Shown here piece by piece: positions 19,796 through 29,541 of a stretch of 64,000 bases of DNA. Numbering within the stretch: position 1 is the first letter of the stretch; every line of letters begins with the position of its first letter. The notes under the pieces were generated by a model, which was not told where the DNA came from, made no database searches, and was given only the letters and a program-made list of their open reading frames with translations. This stretch comes from Desulfobacterales bacterium (GTDB lineage Bacteria; Desulfobacterota; Desulfobacteria; Desulfobacterales; JAAELO01), in contig JAAELO010000198.1 in the NCBI GenBank assembly GCA_024226555.1, forward strand, positions 62,001 through 126,000, read 5' to 3'. The position numbers and the translations under genes are program-made.

Positions 19796-20572
19796 TTATA
19801 ATCCTCCATTTGCCTTAAGAAGTTCAATCAACTTCTCTATGATTTCTTCAGTACTTCCTGTAAGCATTTCTGCACCGTCTCCGGTTTCAGGAATAAAGTA
19901 ATCAACTTTTTTAACTTTAGCGTTATCAACACCAGCAGCAACTCCAAGAGCATCAGCATCAAACTCTGGAATCTCAACAGAAGCAACTTTTCTGATTCCA
20001 CGAATACCAACATATCTTGGCTCATTGATACCAGTCTGGATTGAAAGAACACAAGGCATGTTGATTTCGTTCATCTCCTGGTTTCCACCTTCGATTTCAC
20101 GACCAATAGTCAGCTTACCATCACCAGTCTCAAGCTTATTAACAAGAGATGCATAAGGCATATCAAGCATAGCAGCAAGCATACCACCAACAGCTCCATA
20201 ACCTTCATCACCCTGAGCACCAGTCATGATTAAGTCGTATGAACCTTTTTCAACAACGCTCTTAAGAATAGAAGCGATACCCTTAGCATCAGATCCTTCA
20301 TAATCTTCGTCGTTAACAAGGATACCTTTTTCAGCACCCATTGCCATTTCACGTCTTAACACTTCATCAGCTTCTTCATCACCAACTGTAACAACAGTAA
20401 CGCTACCGCCAACTTTGTCAACAATTTGAATAGCTTCTTCTACTGCATAGTTGTCCCACTCGTTTACTGAGTATACAAGATCATCACGCTCGATATCGTT
20501 TCCAGCGCTGTTCATTTCAATCTCGTTCTCAGCGGAATCGGGAACTCTTTTAACACAAACCAAGATTTCCAT
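19796..20572 (-). CDS. etfB: Electron transfer flavoprotein subunit beta
   Basis: MEILVCVKRVPDSAENEIEMN...SVNEWDNYAVEEAIQ...MTGAQGDEGYGAVGGMLAAMLDMPYASLV. Confidence 0.97.
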   Translation of the reverse strand: MEILVCVKRVPDSAENEIEMNSAGNDIERDDLVYSVNEWDNYAVEEAIQIVDKVGGSVTVVTVGDEEADEVLRREMAMGAEKGILVNDEDYEGSDAKGIASILKSVVEKGSYDLIMTGAQGDEGYGAVGGMLAAMLDMPYASLVNKLETGDGKLTIGREIEGGNQEMNEINMPCVLSIQTGINEPRYVGIRGIRKVASVEIPEFDADALGVAAGVDNAKVKKVDYFIPETGDGAEMLTGSTEEIIEKLIELLKANGGL

Positions 20573-20662
20573 TATATTCCTCCAAATCTCTATTAGAGTA
20601 AGTTAATATTTATATATTTAAAAAAGTTCTATCAAAACCTTATGATTGCACTTAGATATTTA

Positions 20663-22726
20663 CTACTCCATGTGCTGTTCAACAAGTTCTGCCAGATCAA
20701 TAGCTTCCATAGTATCGTCCATACCTGCAACTTTAATAGCATCTTCCATGTTTACAAGACAGAATGGGCATGCTGTAACAATTACGGTTGCTCCAGCTTC
20801 AGCAGCCATTTTTACTCTTAAAACAGCCATTCTTTCTTCCTCTTCCGGTTCATAGAAAAGCATTAAACCACCACCGCTACAGCAAAGAGACCTGTCACTA
20901 TGTTTTTCCATCTCAACTCTCGTTAATCCAGGAATTGCATCAATAGCAGCTCTTGGCTCAGCATATAGTTCATTGTGGCGTCCAAGATAGCAGGGGTCAT
21001 GATATGTATATACCTTAGAACTGTCAATAACACTCTTCAGTTTTAATGTACCTGCTTTAACTTTATTAACAATTGTCTCTGAAATATGTTCAACAGGAAG
21101 GTCAACCTCAGCATAATCATTTTTAATCGCATTATATGCATGTGGGTCAGCTGTAACAATGCTTTTAACGCCACTTTCTTCAATCGCGTCAACATTTGCA
21201 TCTTTAAGCTGCTGAAAAAGCATCTCTTCACCAAAACGTATAACTTCGTTTCCACTATCCTTCTCAGCTTTACCTAAAATACCGAAATCAACATCTGATT
21301 TATCAAGGATTTTTGCTGTGGATTTTGCAATATCAACCATTCTGTCATCGTATGATGTGATACTGTCAACAAAATAAAGTGATTCTGCTGTGGCACCTTT
21401 TTCAAGAACCTTAACTTCACAAACTTCAGCAAACTCTTTATCTTTTAAAGCCCAATCAGCACGTTTCTTCTCCATTTTACCCCATGGATTTCCACGTTTT
21501 CCAAGTGCTTTAAGTGGCTTTTGAAGTGTTTGAGGAACTTCGCCCTCATCAACCATACCACGTCTTAAATCTACTATTTTATCTATATATTCAATACCAA
21601 TTGGGCATTCCTGCTCGCAAGCACCACATGTTGTACATGACCAGATCTCATCATCTTCATAGATTGAACCAATAAGTGGCTCACTTTCAAGATTCTTTCC
21701 AACTAATGGATAATTCTTGAACATCAGATCACGAGCTTTAATTGTGATAAATCTTGGACTAAGTGGTCTACCAACAAGGTTTGCAGGGCATTGGTCAGAA
21801 CAACGACCGCAATCAGCACATGTATAAAAATCAAGCATATGCTTCCATGTGAAATCTTCAAGCTTTTTAACACCAAATGATTCAAGATCATCAAGGCCTT
21901 CTGCATCCACACCATACTGAACTGGTTTAATGTTACCTCTTTGAACTCTCATAAAAACAACATTGAAAATTGAGGTAATAACATGAAAGTGCTTTCCGAA
22001 AGGTAGGAAGCAAAGGAAAAAGAAAAACAGAAAATCATGTGCAAAGTATGCATAAACATGAATAAACTGTAAAACACCCTGTGACATACCAGCAAGTATT
22101 TTTGAACATAACCATGCCAGTGTTAAAGGTGCTATATGTAGAGCTACCCCGGATGCTGCAAGAGCTGCTTCATACAGACTCTCTGTCAACATAAGACCCA
22201 TAATTACAGCAAGAACAAATACAGCTTCATTAGTGTGATCGTGTCCATATTTTGCAGGAACTGCATATCTTTTTGGTCTTACAATTCCACGCCTTACGGC
22301 AGCAATAGCACAAACTATAAAAACCAGTGTTGCTGCATAGTCCTTCATTACATTGTATATTTTTCCAAGTATATCTTCATGACCAAGGAAAGGAATTGCA
22401 AAATGTTCATTGATTCCTATAAATACAAGTGAAGAAGTTCTCAATGCAAGAGTCAAGAAACCGAAAAAGATAAGGATGTGAAGAACACCACCTACCATAT
22501 ATCTTGGTTGCTTAACCTGAAGAAACCACACTTTTAAAGTCTGGATCAGTCTTTCAGGTATTTGACTTAAACGACTATTATCAGGAGCTGCCTTTAATAA
22601 AGGTAAAACTCTTTTAGTCATTATATATGTAAATAATCCAATCCCCACAATTACAAACAAAACTGCAAGTATCCATCCCGGAATAAATCCAAGCAAATGA
22701 TACTTAGCCGGTGAAATTATGTTCAT
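20663..22726 (-). CDS. Membrane-bound heterodisulfide-reductase-like Fe-S oxidoreductase (probable ETF:quinone oxidoreductase-type partner)
   Basis: N-terminal NarI-like TM region; CADCGRCSDQCP and CTTCGACEQECP 4Fe-4S motifs; CCG domain CCSGGGL; next to etfBA. Confidence 0.9.
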   Translation of the reverse strand: MNIISPAKYHLLGFIPGWILAVLFVIVGIGLFTYIMTKRVLPLLKAAPDNSRLSQIPERLIQTLKVWFLQVKQPRYMVGGVLHILIFFGFLTLALRTSSLVFIGINEHFAIPFLGHEDILGKIYNVMKDYAATLVFIVCAIAAVRRGIVRPKRYAVPAKYGHDHTNEAVFVLAVIMGLMLTESLYEAALAASGVALHIAPLTLAWLCSKILAGMSQGVLQFIHVYAYFAHDFLFFFFLCFLPFGKHFHVITSIFNVVFMRVQRGNIKPVQYGVDAEGLDDLESFGVKKLEDFTWKHMLDFYTCADCGRCSDQCPANLVGRPLSPRFITIKARDLMFKNYPLVGKNLESEPLIGSIYEDDEIWSCTTCGACEQECPIGIEYIDKIVDLRRGMVDEGEVPQTLQKPLKALGKRGNPWGKMEKKRADWALKDKEFAEVCEVKVLEKGATAESLYFVDSITSYDDRMVDIAKSTAKILDKSDVDFGILGKAEKDSGNEVIRFGEEMLFQQLKDANVDAIEESGVKSIVTADPHAYNAIKNDYAEVDLPVEHISETIVNKVKAGTLKLKSVIDSSKVYTYHDPCYLGRHNELYAEPRAAIDAIPGLTRVEMEKHSDRSLCCSGGGLMLFYEPEEEERMAVLRVKMAAEAGATVIVTACPFCLVNMEDAIKVAGMDDTMEAIDLAELVEQHME

Positions 22727-22819
22727 TTTCCGCCCCTCATTAATTATTAAAAACAAAAAAAAATAAGTTTAGTTAACTCGCTTAGTTAACAAAACATTAT
22801 GACTTAAATTGAGTGCGGA

Positions 22820-23413
22820 TCAAACCGCATGTTCGCTTGCTATTCCATTTAGCAGAAGATCAACCATTGGATCAGCCATTGAAACTAAATCATAGTCACT
22901 GCTGGAAAAAATCCATGTGTTGATAACTTCTGCCACAGCGCCTAAAATAAGATGTTTTACCAAGCCAAGGTATAGGTCTTTTCTCATCAAACCTTCCTCC
23001 TGACCTTTCTCAATAATCTCACCTACTATATTTTTATACATCTTTGAGATGTTACTAACACTCTGTTTTAAGGCTTCAATCTTATGTATCTGCTTAATTT
23101 CAGCCTGAAATACAATAGCCATATTTCTATCGTGCTGAAACTCTTTCAGGTGTCTTCTAATTAAGTTTTTCAACTTATCCTTCGGATCTCCAACCTTATC
23201 AACTTCTTCCTGAAATGAAGTGAAAACTTTCTTAGTTTTATAGCTAAAAAACTGCACCAAAATGTCATCTTTATTTTTAAAATAAAGATATATAGTCCCA
23301 TCTGCAACACCGGCCTCTTTTGCAATTTGAGATATGGTCGATTGGAAAAAACCATTTCTTGCAAACACACAAATTGCAGCCTCTAGAATCTGATGATATT
23401 TATCTTTTTTCAT
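22820..23413 (-). CDS. TetR/AcrR family regulator (FadR-like)
   Basis: KYHQILEAAICVFARNGFFQSTISQIAKEAGVADGTIYLYFKNKDDILVQFF; start likely at MKKDKYHQ. Confidence 0.93.
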   Translation of the reverse strand: MKKDKYHQILEAAICVFARNGFFQSTISQIAKEAGVADGTIYLYFKNKDDILVQFFSYKTKKVFTSFQEEVDKVGDPKDKLKNLIRRHLKEFQHDRNMAIVFQAEIKQIHKIEALKQSVSNISKMYKNIVGEIIEKGQEEGLMRKDLYLGLVKHLILGAVAEVINTWIFSSSDYDLVSMADPMVDLLLNGIASEHAV

Positions 23414-23442
23414 TTTATAAATCTTGACCTGTTTCGGATAAA

Positions 23443-23460
23443 TGAATGGATGTTCATTCA
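23443..23460. promoter_or_regulatory. Candidate TetR/FadR-type operator
   Basis: Palindrome TGAATG-GATGTT-CATTCA just upstream of the regulator start. Confidence 0.6.
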
Positions 23461-23651
23461 CCTGTATAAATTAATGCCGATTCTCTAATCTATTATAAAA
23501 TTTTCTATTCAAGTTTTGTTTTTAGAATGCCACAGAAATCTATTATTTTTGCTAAGTATCTTGCAACTTACCTGAAGTTGTAAGGAACTTAAATCAAAAT
23601 GACTAATATTCGTTTCTGTTTCAAAAACTAAAACATTGAAACTATAAAAAT

Positions 23652-23669
23652 TGAATGACTATTCATTTT
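23652..23669. promoter_or_regulatory. Second candidate FadR-type operator
   Basis: TGAATGACTATTCATTTT, near-match to the palindrome TGAATGAmTAnTCATTCA. Confidence 0.45.
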
Positions 23670-24198
23670 TAGCAATTAATTTTTTAATCTGTCAAGAAAA
23701 ATAAAAAATCATACATTCAATTTATTGAACTATCATATTTATAAACATATGTAAATTCAGTGCGTTATGTATTTCTTAATATTATTAATACGTTTTTTTT
23801 ATGATTCAATACATATTATAAATTATGATATAAGCTCTGGTATGAAGTCTGTAATTCATTAACTAATTCATCCCAAAAGACATTAATTAATAGTTAGAAT
23901 CTTCTCTTGTATCCTTTAAAATGGACAATTGTCAAACTTATGAAAAATAAACAGGCTTGATATTCATTGCTAAAATTCGATAAATCTTATTCAAAAATAA
24001 TTTGGTTTGGATATTCATTATTTTTTTATTATTAATGGGAAAATTTTCTATCCTTAAATAAAAGGATTATTTTTTTATAATCTGTTTTGTATTGAATTTA
24101 GGTTTAATCTAATTTATATAATTTAACTGGTTTATTGAAAATAAAGCGTAATAAAAAATGCTTTTAAAAAGTAAATATAATTTATCACAGATGGTTAT

Positions 24199-24355
24199 GG
24201 GCAATTTCTCTTAACAATCTACCTTTGATTGAACCAAAGCGTATGGGAAAAATAACGAACTGATTCGTTTATAATAAAGCTTAATTTTTATAAACATACA
24301 GTTCTTTATTTTAATAACGTAATATTTCAGTCAAAAGACAGTTATTAGAGACGCA
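24199..24355. repeat. MITE-like intergenic element, copy 6 (degenerate ends)
   Basis: AATAACGAACTGATTCGTTTATAATAAAGCTTAATTTTTATAAACATACAGTTCTTT...AATATTTCAGTCAAAAGACAGTTATTAGAGACGC, resembling interiors of copies 10 and 11. Confidence 0.55.
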
Positions 24356-24399
24356 CTCCTTGTGATTCATTTAAATAATTAGCGAAAAAGGAATTTAAG

Positions 24400-25683
24400 A
24401 TGCCTACATATTCAACTGATTTTGAAAAAGCTCTGGAGGTTGGAAGACCACCAAATGTAAAAAAATTATTCCCGAACTCAAAAGCTCTTATCGTTAGTGG
24501 TAAATATATAGATAGAGCAATGAGAGCAAAAGGAAAAGCGATGACTATTGCTGCTAATGGCAGAAGTCAGGTGGTTATAAGAGGTGTTCTTAAGGCAGCA
24601 CAAAAAGCAAATGCCGCTGTAATAATAGAAATTGCAAGAACAGAAGGTGGAATTGACAATTATTGTGGAACCACATTCTGGAATATGGCAAGACAGGTTG
24701 ATGCAGTATGCAATGAAATGGGAATAACAATCCCTGTTGCAATACACGCTGACCATTATGTTTTAAAAGCAGGTGAGGATTTAGACGCTACAAAAATTGA
24801 AATTGATTCAATTTTTGATGCAGGAGTAACCTCAATTGCAATAGATGCTTCCCATCAGCCAGATGATGATAATCTACTTACTAACATTGCCATAAATTCA
24901 GCAATACCCGACTGGGCAGGACTTGAAACAGAAATTGGTGAAATTAAGGGCAATCAGGGACTTTCATCTTCTGAAGAAGCTCTGTTTCTTATTCAGGGTT
25001 TAAATGCACATGGTATTTTTCCTGACTGGATCGCTCTAAACAATGGTTCAACCCATGGCATTGAGGAGGGTGATGAGGGTATTCAGGTTGACCTAACGGC
25101 AGAAATACATAATGCAATATCAAAATATAAGGTTTCTGGCGCTCAGCACGGAACAAGCGGAAATAATTCGGATAGATTGAGAAAAATTGCAGACGACACT
25201 GAAACAACTAAAGCAAACGTAGCAACTGCTCTTCAAATGATTTCCTGGGGAATGAAAGTTAATGAATATGGAAACAGTATATTTGATGAAAAGGGAGACC
25301 TTATTAAGATTGAAGGTGAAGGACTTTCTGAAAAGCTTTGGGCTGAAATGAAAGCTTATGCTGACGAACAAAATATTAAAGGAAGTAATTTTAAAAAGAT
25401 AAACCGTCCATTTGAAAATAGAATTCTTGCCCAAACAAGAGAAGTTAGAGAAAGAATGGTTGATGCAACAGCCGAATTTGCCTATGACCTTCTTGCAAAT
25501 GTTTTTAATGCAGAGGGAACTGGCGATCTTCTTATTCAGGAAATTTTAGAGAAAAACTCATATGACTCTGGTCCACTTGTTGGAATAATTGAATCGAAAG
25601 ATGAATGGACTGAGGAGAAAATCCGTCACAAGGCTTCGCTTATCATCACCGATAAGGGACCTGATGGAGATTTTAGCGAATAA
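24400..25683 (+). CDS. Class II fructose-bisphosphate aldolase family protein
   Basis: IPVAIHADHYVLK...GVTSIAIDASHQPDDDNL...ETEIGEIKGNQG...ALNNGSTHGIEEGDEGIQVDLTAEIHNAI...VSGAQHGTSGNN. Confidence 0.85.
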   Translation: MPTYSTDFEKALEVGRPPNVKKLFPNSKALIVSGKYIDRAMRAKGKAMTIAANGRSQVVIRGVLKAAQKANAAVIIEIARTEGGIDNYCGTTFWNMARQVDAVCNEMGITIPVAIHADHYVLKAGEDLDATKIEIDSIFDAGVTSIAIDASHQPDDDNLLTNIAINSAIPDWAGLETEIGEIKGNQGLSSSEEALFLIQGLNAHGIFPDWIALNNGSTHGIEEGDEGIQVDLTAEIHNAISKYKVSGAQHGTSGNNSDRLRKIADDTETTKANVATALQMISWGMKVNEYGNSIFDEKGDLIKIEGEGLSEKLWAEMKAYADEQNIKGSNFKKINRPFENRILAQTREVRERMVDATAEFAYDLLANVFNAEGTGDLLIQEILEKNSYDSGPLVGIIESKDEWTEEKIRHKASLIITDKGPDGDFSE

Positions 25684-26183
25684 TGCAAAAAAAAATATTT
25701 TGCCATTTTTGTGCGACACCTCTTATAAATAAATATATTGAGGGTCGCACAAGACGTTTCTGCACATCATGCAATTCTCCAATTTACGAAAATCCTATAC
25801 CAGCATCATGCCTTGTGGTTATAAATGAAAAGGATGAAGTTCTCTTAGTAAAAAGAAGTGTAGAACCACAAATAGGCATGTGGTGTTTACCAGGAGGATT
25901 TATTGAGCTTGGTGAAACACCATATGAAGCAGGCTTAAGAGAGCTCAAGGAAGAAACAGGTCTATCAGGTAAAATAGATACGCTATTAGGTGTTTCAACC
26001 CACAGCAATGAACAGTATTATTCGGTTTTAATTACAGGTTTTTTAATAAAACAATTTTCAGGATCTATGAATGCGGGAGATGATGCATCTGATGTTTCTT
26101 TTTTTAGTAAGAATAAAATGCCGAAAATTGCTTTTTCAACACATGAATCTTTCATTAATACTTATTACTCAATTTATGCGTAA
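25683..26183 (+). CDS. NUDIX hydrolase with N-terminal zinc ribbon
   Basis: CHFCATPL...CTSCNSPIYENP; Nudix box GGFIELGETPYEAGLRELKEETGL; TAATG overlap with upstream gene. Confidence 0.95.
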   Translation: MQKKIFCHFCATPLINKYIEGRTRRFCTSCNSPIYENPIPASCLVVINEKDEVLLVKRSVEPQIGMWCLPGGFIELGETPYEAGLRELKEETGLSGKIDTLLGVSTHSNEQYYSVLITGFLIKQFSGSMNAGDDASDVSFFSKNKMPKIAFSTHESFINTYYSIYA

Positions 26184-26387
26184 TTTTTAGAAATCATAAA
26201 ATACTATTTAATTTTTTTCTCCTGCCTCCGATATCTAATTATAAGTTAGAGATTTAAAAAATATTAATTGTTGATGTTTTTTTATTATAAGTGTAAATAC
26301 ATGGCTTTTTTATATTAAAAACATTGACATAGAGACTATTAAAAGAATAGAATTTACTAAGTTTTTCTGTTTTTTGTAAAAAAAGCT

Positions 26388-26414
26388 TAAGTTCTTTCTG
26401 CATAATACCGATAC
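26388..26414 (+). promoter_or_regulatory. Candidate sigma28 (FliA)-type promoter
   Basis: TAAGTTCT-N11-ACCGATAC versus TAAAGTTT-N11-GCCGATAA, 19 nt before the ATG of 26433. Confidence 0.5.
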
Positions 26415-26432
26415 TTTTTTTAGAGGAATTTT

Positions 26433-26741
26433 ATGCATATACCAACATATCAGATTCATAATGTTATAAAGGGTTACATAAGACATTTTTGTAACGGGGA
26501 ATCTGATGAGGAGAAAAGCTTTTTAAGTCACCAGGGTTTCGAAGATAGAAAAGATGCTGTTTTAAAACAAACAGCCCTTGATATTATCGAAAAAATAATG
26601 AAACTTGAAAGCCCTGAAAAGATGACTTCAGAAATAAACCAAAAAAGTGAATTTGTATTTAATACAGTTGATTCAAACAGCAAAAAAATAAAAAATGTTT
26701 TGTTTGTTGAAGATAACAGTTTTAAAGTAAGTCCACTGTAA
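26433..26741 (+). CDS. FlgM-associated small protein (DVU0524-like by context)
   Basis: 102-aa ORF directly upstream of flgM; AGAGGAA SD. Confidence 0.6.
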   Translation: MHIPTYQIHNVIKGYIRHFCNGESDEEKSFLSHQGFEDRKDAVLKQTALDIIEKIMKLESPEKMTSEINQKSEFVFNTVDSNSKKIKNVLFVEDNSFKVSPL

Positions 26742-26775
26742 AATGTCCAGAGTATAGAAAAATATAACTCGGAGG

Positions 26776-27072
26776 ATGCACATGAAAGTTGACGGTACTA
26801 ATCAGTATAAGAAACAAACTTATGTTAAAGAAACTGCCAAAACAGAGAATGACAAAGTTTCTTCAAAGAAAAAAGATGCAGCTAAAGATACCGTTAGCCT
26901 GTCTAACGATCTGAAAGATCTGCAACTTGTTAAAAAAGCAGTTGACAAGTCTCCTTCCATCAGAAAAGAGAAAGTTGATGAGTTAAAAAGCCAGATCAAA
27001 AATGGAACATACAAGATCGATGCTGATAAAATTGCAGGGAAGATGTTAAACTCTGCAGATGAAGCTATATAA
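26776..27072 (+). CDS. flgM: Anti-sigma-28 factor FlgM
   Basis: KDTVSLSNDLKDLQLVKKAVDKSPSIRKEKVDELKSQIKNGTYKIDADKIAGKML. Confidence 0.93.
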   Translation: MHMKVDGTNQYKKQTYVKETAKTENDKVSSKKKDAAKDTVSLSNDLKDLQLVKKAVDKSPSIRKEKVDELKSQIKNGTYKIDADKIAGKMLNSADEAI

Positions 27073-27076
27073 TTAA

Positions 27077-27108
27077 GGTAATTATTTCTTAGAGAGGAAA
27101 TAATTACC
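27077..27108. terminator. Perfect 12-bp stem hairpin after flgM (no T tract)
   Basis: GGTAATTATTTC-TTAGAGAG-GAAATAATTACC. Confidence 0.5.
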
Positions 27109-27234
27109 TCGAAAAATCAAGATTTTATATTTTATATTTTCCCCCAACTACCTGTTTTCACTATCCCCTATACAGTATTGTAAAAATAAATATTTTATGG
27201 CTTGGTTATTGCAAATTATTATCTGCAAATAACT

Positions 27235-27394
27235 GGTAATCTCTTATAAATTGCCTTTTGATCGAACTACTTATGTTGTTCAGAAAATAGAACAACAGGA
27301 TTATTTCAAAAAAAGAACTGTGTTTATAAAAATAAGACCTTTTATAAACATGACCTTTGTATTTCAATCAAAATTCTAACGATTAGAGGTTTCC
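27235..27394 (+). repeat. MITE-like intergenic element, copy 7
   Basis: GGTAATCTCTTATAAATTGCCTTTTGATCGAACTACTTATGTTGTTC...GTATTTCAATCAAAATTCTAACGATTAGAGGTTTCC. Confidence 0.8.
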
Positions 27395-27466
27395 TACAGG
27401 TTATTTAATTAAAGCAATGAATTCTATTGTTTTTTCATTGTTAGCTTTGGATAAGGAGGTGATTTA

Positions 27467-27910
27467 ATGGTTAATATTTCAGGCATATCCGATAAATCCC
27501 AACAAGTTAATCCTGTTAAGAAACAGGAAAAAGCGGACGGGGTTTTTCAAAAAACACTGGATAATGCCATTGCAACAAAGGCTCCACAAATGCAAAAGAC
27601 AAATGCTATGCAACTGGGTGAAATCAGGACGACAAATATAAATCCTGTAAATTTTACATCTCTTGATATAGCAAAAAAATCGGACCAGGTTCTTTCCATG
27701 TTGGAAAATTACTCGAACGATCTTTTAAACCCATCTAAATCCTTAAGGGATCTTGAACCTCAGATCAAACAGCTTAAAAAGGATACTGAGGAATTAATGG
27801 AGGGAATTATATCAAGCGATGAGGATGATAATATCCGTCAGCACGCAGCGCAGTGCGCTATGCTTGGTAGTCTTGAGGTTATGAAGTTTGAACGTGGAGA
27901 TTATGTTTAA
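27467..27910 (+). CDS. Flagellar-cluster-associated hypothetical protein
   Basis: 147-aa ORF with SD TAAGGAGGTGAT; downstream of flgM. Confidence 0.7.
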   Translation: MVNISGISDKSQQVNPVKKQEKADGVFQKTLDNAIATKAPQMQKTNAMQLGEIRTTNINPVNFTSLDIAKKSDQVLSMLENYSNDLLNPSKSLRDLEPQIKQLKKDTEELMEGIISSDEDDNIRQHAAQCAMLGSLEVMKFERGDYV

Positions 27911-27911
27911 A

Positions 27912-27956
27912 ACTAATAAATCATGGCTGGGGTTTCCCAGCCTTAGATTTATTAGT
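27912..27956. terminator. Long bipartite hairpin after ORF 27467..27910
   Basis: ACTAATAAATC-AT-GGCTGGG-GTTT-CCCAGCC-TTA-GATTTATTAGT. Confidence 0.55.
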
Positions 27957-27964
27957 GGAAAATT

Positions 27965-28066
27965 GGCGTTGTAAAATTCCTTCATATACTTCGTTGTAGC
28001 AACCGATCTGACGTATTATTAAGTACGCCTCACGCCTGATCAAACGCTAACGCCTTGTATATGAAG
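27965..28066. repeat. Structured intergenic element with nested inverted repeats
   Basis: GGCGTT/AACGCC and CTTCATATAC/GTATATGAAG pair across about 100 nt. Confidence 0.5.
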
Positions 28067-28182
28067 TTTTTTACTTAGCAAAAAAATCAACTTAAATAGC
28101 TATTATCTAATAGATTCTTTCCTAAACTCAAGTATATTTATTAAATAATAGTTATTGATGGTGTTGATATTTATTAAGATTT

Positions 28183-28986
28183 TTACTTGAATTTATCTTT
28201 GGCAAGATTCCACTCTTTGTCTATTTCTGACCTGGAAATCGTTTCCAGGGTATTTCCATTTTTTTTGACTGATTTTTCCATATATCTGAACCGGTTTTCA
28301 AATTTGTTAATTGAGCTTCGAAGTGCTGTATCCGGATGGATTTTAGCATGTCTTGCAACATTTGTGAGTGTGAATAACAGATCTCCAAACTCCATCTCTA
28401 TTTCAGACTTGTCTTTAATTTTTATAGCTTCTTTAAGTTCATCAAGTTCCTCATCTACTTTTTTAAGAACCCCATCCATATCATCCCAGTCAAAGCCATT
28501 TCTGGCAGTTCTGTCTGAAACTGAGTATGCTTTTTTAAGGGGTGGCATTTTATAAGGAACCGAATCTAAAATTGATTCAACTGAGTTTTCTGCTCTTTCC
28601 TGCCTTTTTATACCCTCCCATTTTTTTAGAACATCACTTTCTGTTTCAGCTACTTCATCTCCAAAAACATGGGGATGTCTTCGTATTAATTTTTCAGCAT
28701 TTTTCTGTATTACATCTTTTATGGAAAACTTTTTGTTCTCTTCAAATATATTAGCAATAAAAACAATGAGAAACATGACGTCACCAAGTTCCTCTGAAAT
28801 ATTTCCAGGATCACCACTTTCCAAAGAGTCAATCAGCTCATAAAGTTCCTCTTCAATACTGACTGAAAGCGTTTTTACAGTTTGCTTTTTATCCCATGGA
28901 CAACCATCTTTACCACGAAGTTGTTTAAGTATTTTTTTAATATCTGAAAATTCGTATAAATCTTTATCTAAATCTATTCTTCCCAA
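28183..28986 (-). CDS. mazG: Nucleoside triphosphate pyrophosphohydrolase MazG
   Basis: LRGKDGCPWDKKQTVKTLSVSIEEELYELIDSLESGDPGNISEELGDVMFLIVF; second domain ELDELKEAIK...EMEFGDLLFTLTNVARH. Confidence 0.96.
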   Translation of the reverse strand: MGRIDLDKDLYEFSDIKKILKQLRGKDGCPWDKKQTVKTLSVSIEEELYELIDSLESGDPGNISEELGDVMFLIVFIANIFEENKKFSIKDVIQKNAEKLIRRHPHVFGDEVAETESDVLKKWEGIKRQERAENSVESILDSVPYKMPPLKKAYSVSDRTARNGFDWDDMDGVLKKVDEELDELKEAIKIKDKSEIEMEFGDLLFTLTNVARHAKIHPDTALRSSINKFENRFRYMEKSVKKNGNTLETISRSEIDKEWNLAKDKFK

Positions 28987-29483
28987 TTCTCTTTAACCCC
29001 GCTTATTTTATCCTTTATAAAATCCTGAGGCACCATCTCTTCAGTAACATCTATTATAATTTGAGAAATTTTGGATTCATTGATCATAGGAATATCAACA
29101 GATAAAAAATTCTGAATACCTATAAAAACAATGGAAACAATTACAACTCCTTTTATCAAACCAAAAACCCCACCAAGCATGCCATCAAAACTCTTTAAAA
29201 ATTCTATTTTTATTGAATCTTTAAGATATTTACCAAAAAAACCTGCGATGAAAAATATTATAAATAGAATTATCAAAAAGCTTGCAAGAGCAAGAATTTT
29301 CTCTGACCACCCCGGAACAATTTCCTGTAAAATAACTGCAAGGTCTTCATAAAACGCAATACCAGCATAAAAACCTATGAAACTTCCGGCTATAATAGCT
29401 ACTTCACGGATCATTCCTTTCTTGAATCCTTGATATAAAAACATGCACAAAAAGCAACCGATCAAAATATCAATAAAATTCAT
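28974..29483 (-). CDS. CvpA family membrane protein
   Basis: MNFIDILIGCFLCMFLYQGFKKGMIREVAIIAGSFIGFYAG...LKSFDGMLGGVFGLIKGVVIV. Confidence 0.85.
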   Translation of the reverse strand: MNFIDILIGCFLCMFLYQGFKKGMIREVAIIAGSFIGFYAGIAFYEDLAVILQEIVPGWSEKILALASFLIILFIIFFIAGFFGKYLKDSIKIEFLKSFDGMLGGVFGLIKGVVIVSIVFIGIQNFLSVDIPMINESKISQIIIDVTEEMVPQDFIKDKISGVKENWEE

Positions 29484-29541
29484 AAACTCTCCTTAAATTA
29501 AGCTTAAGCGGTCTTAAGCTTTAAAAGTAATTGCTTTATTT

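Noticed and set aside
20663-22726. Selenocysteine-containing oxidoreductase
   Set aside because: ORF is continuous with standard Cys motifs; no in-frame TGA needed.
23700-24200. AT-rich gap before the aldolase as a gene or ncRNA
   Set aside because: Only AT-rich sequence with short runs; no convincing ORF or strong structure apart from the element copy near 24199-24355.
24478-25434. Minus-strand ORFs in the aldolase gene
   Set aside because: Antisense, Cys/Phe/Ser-rich shadow translations.
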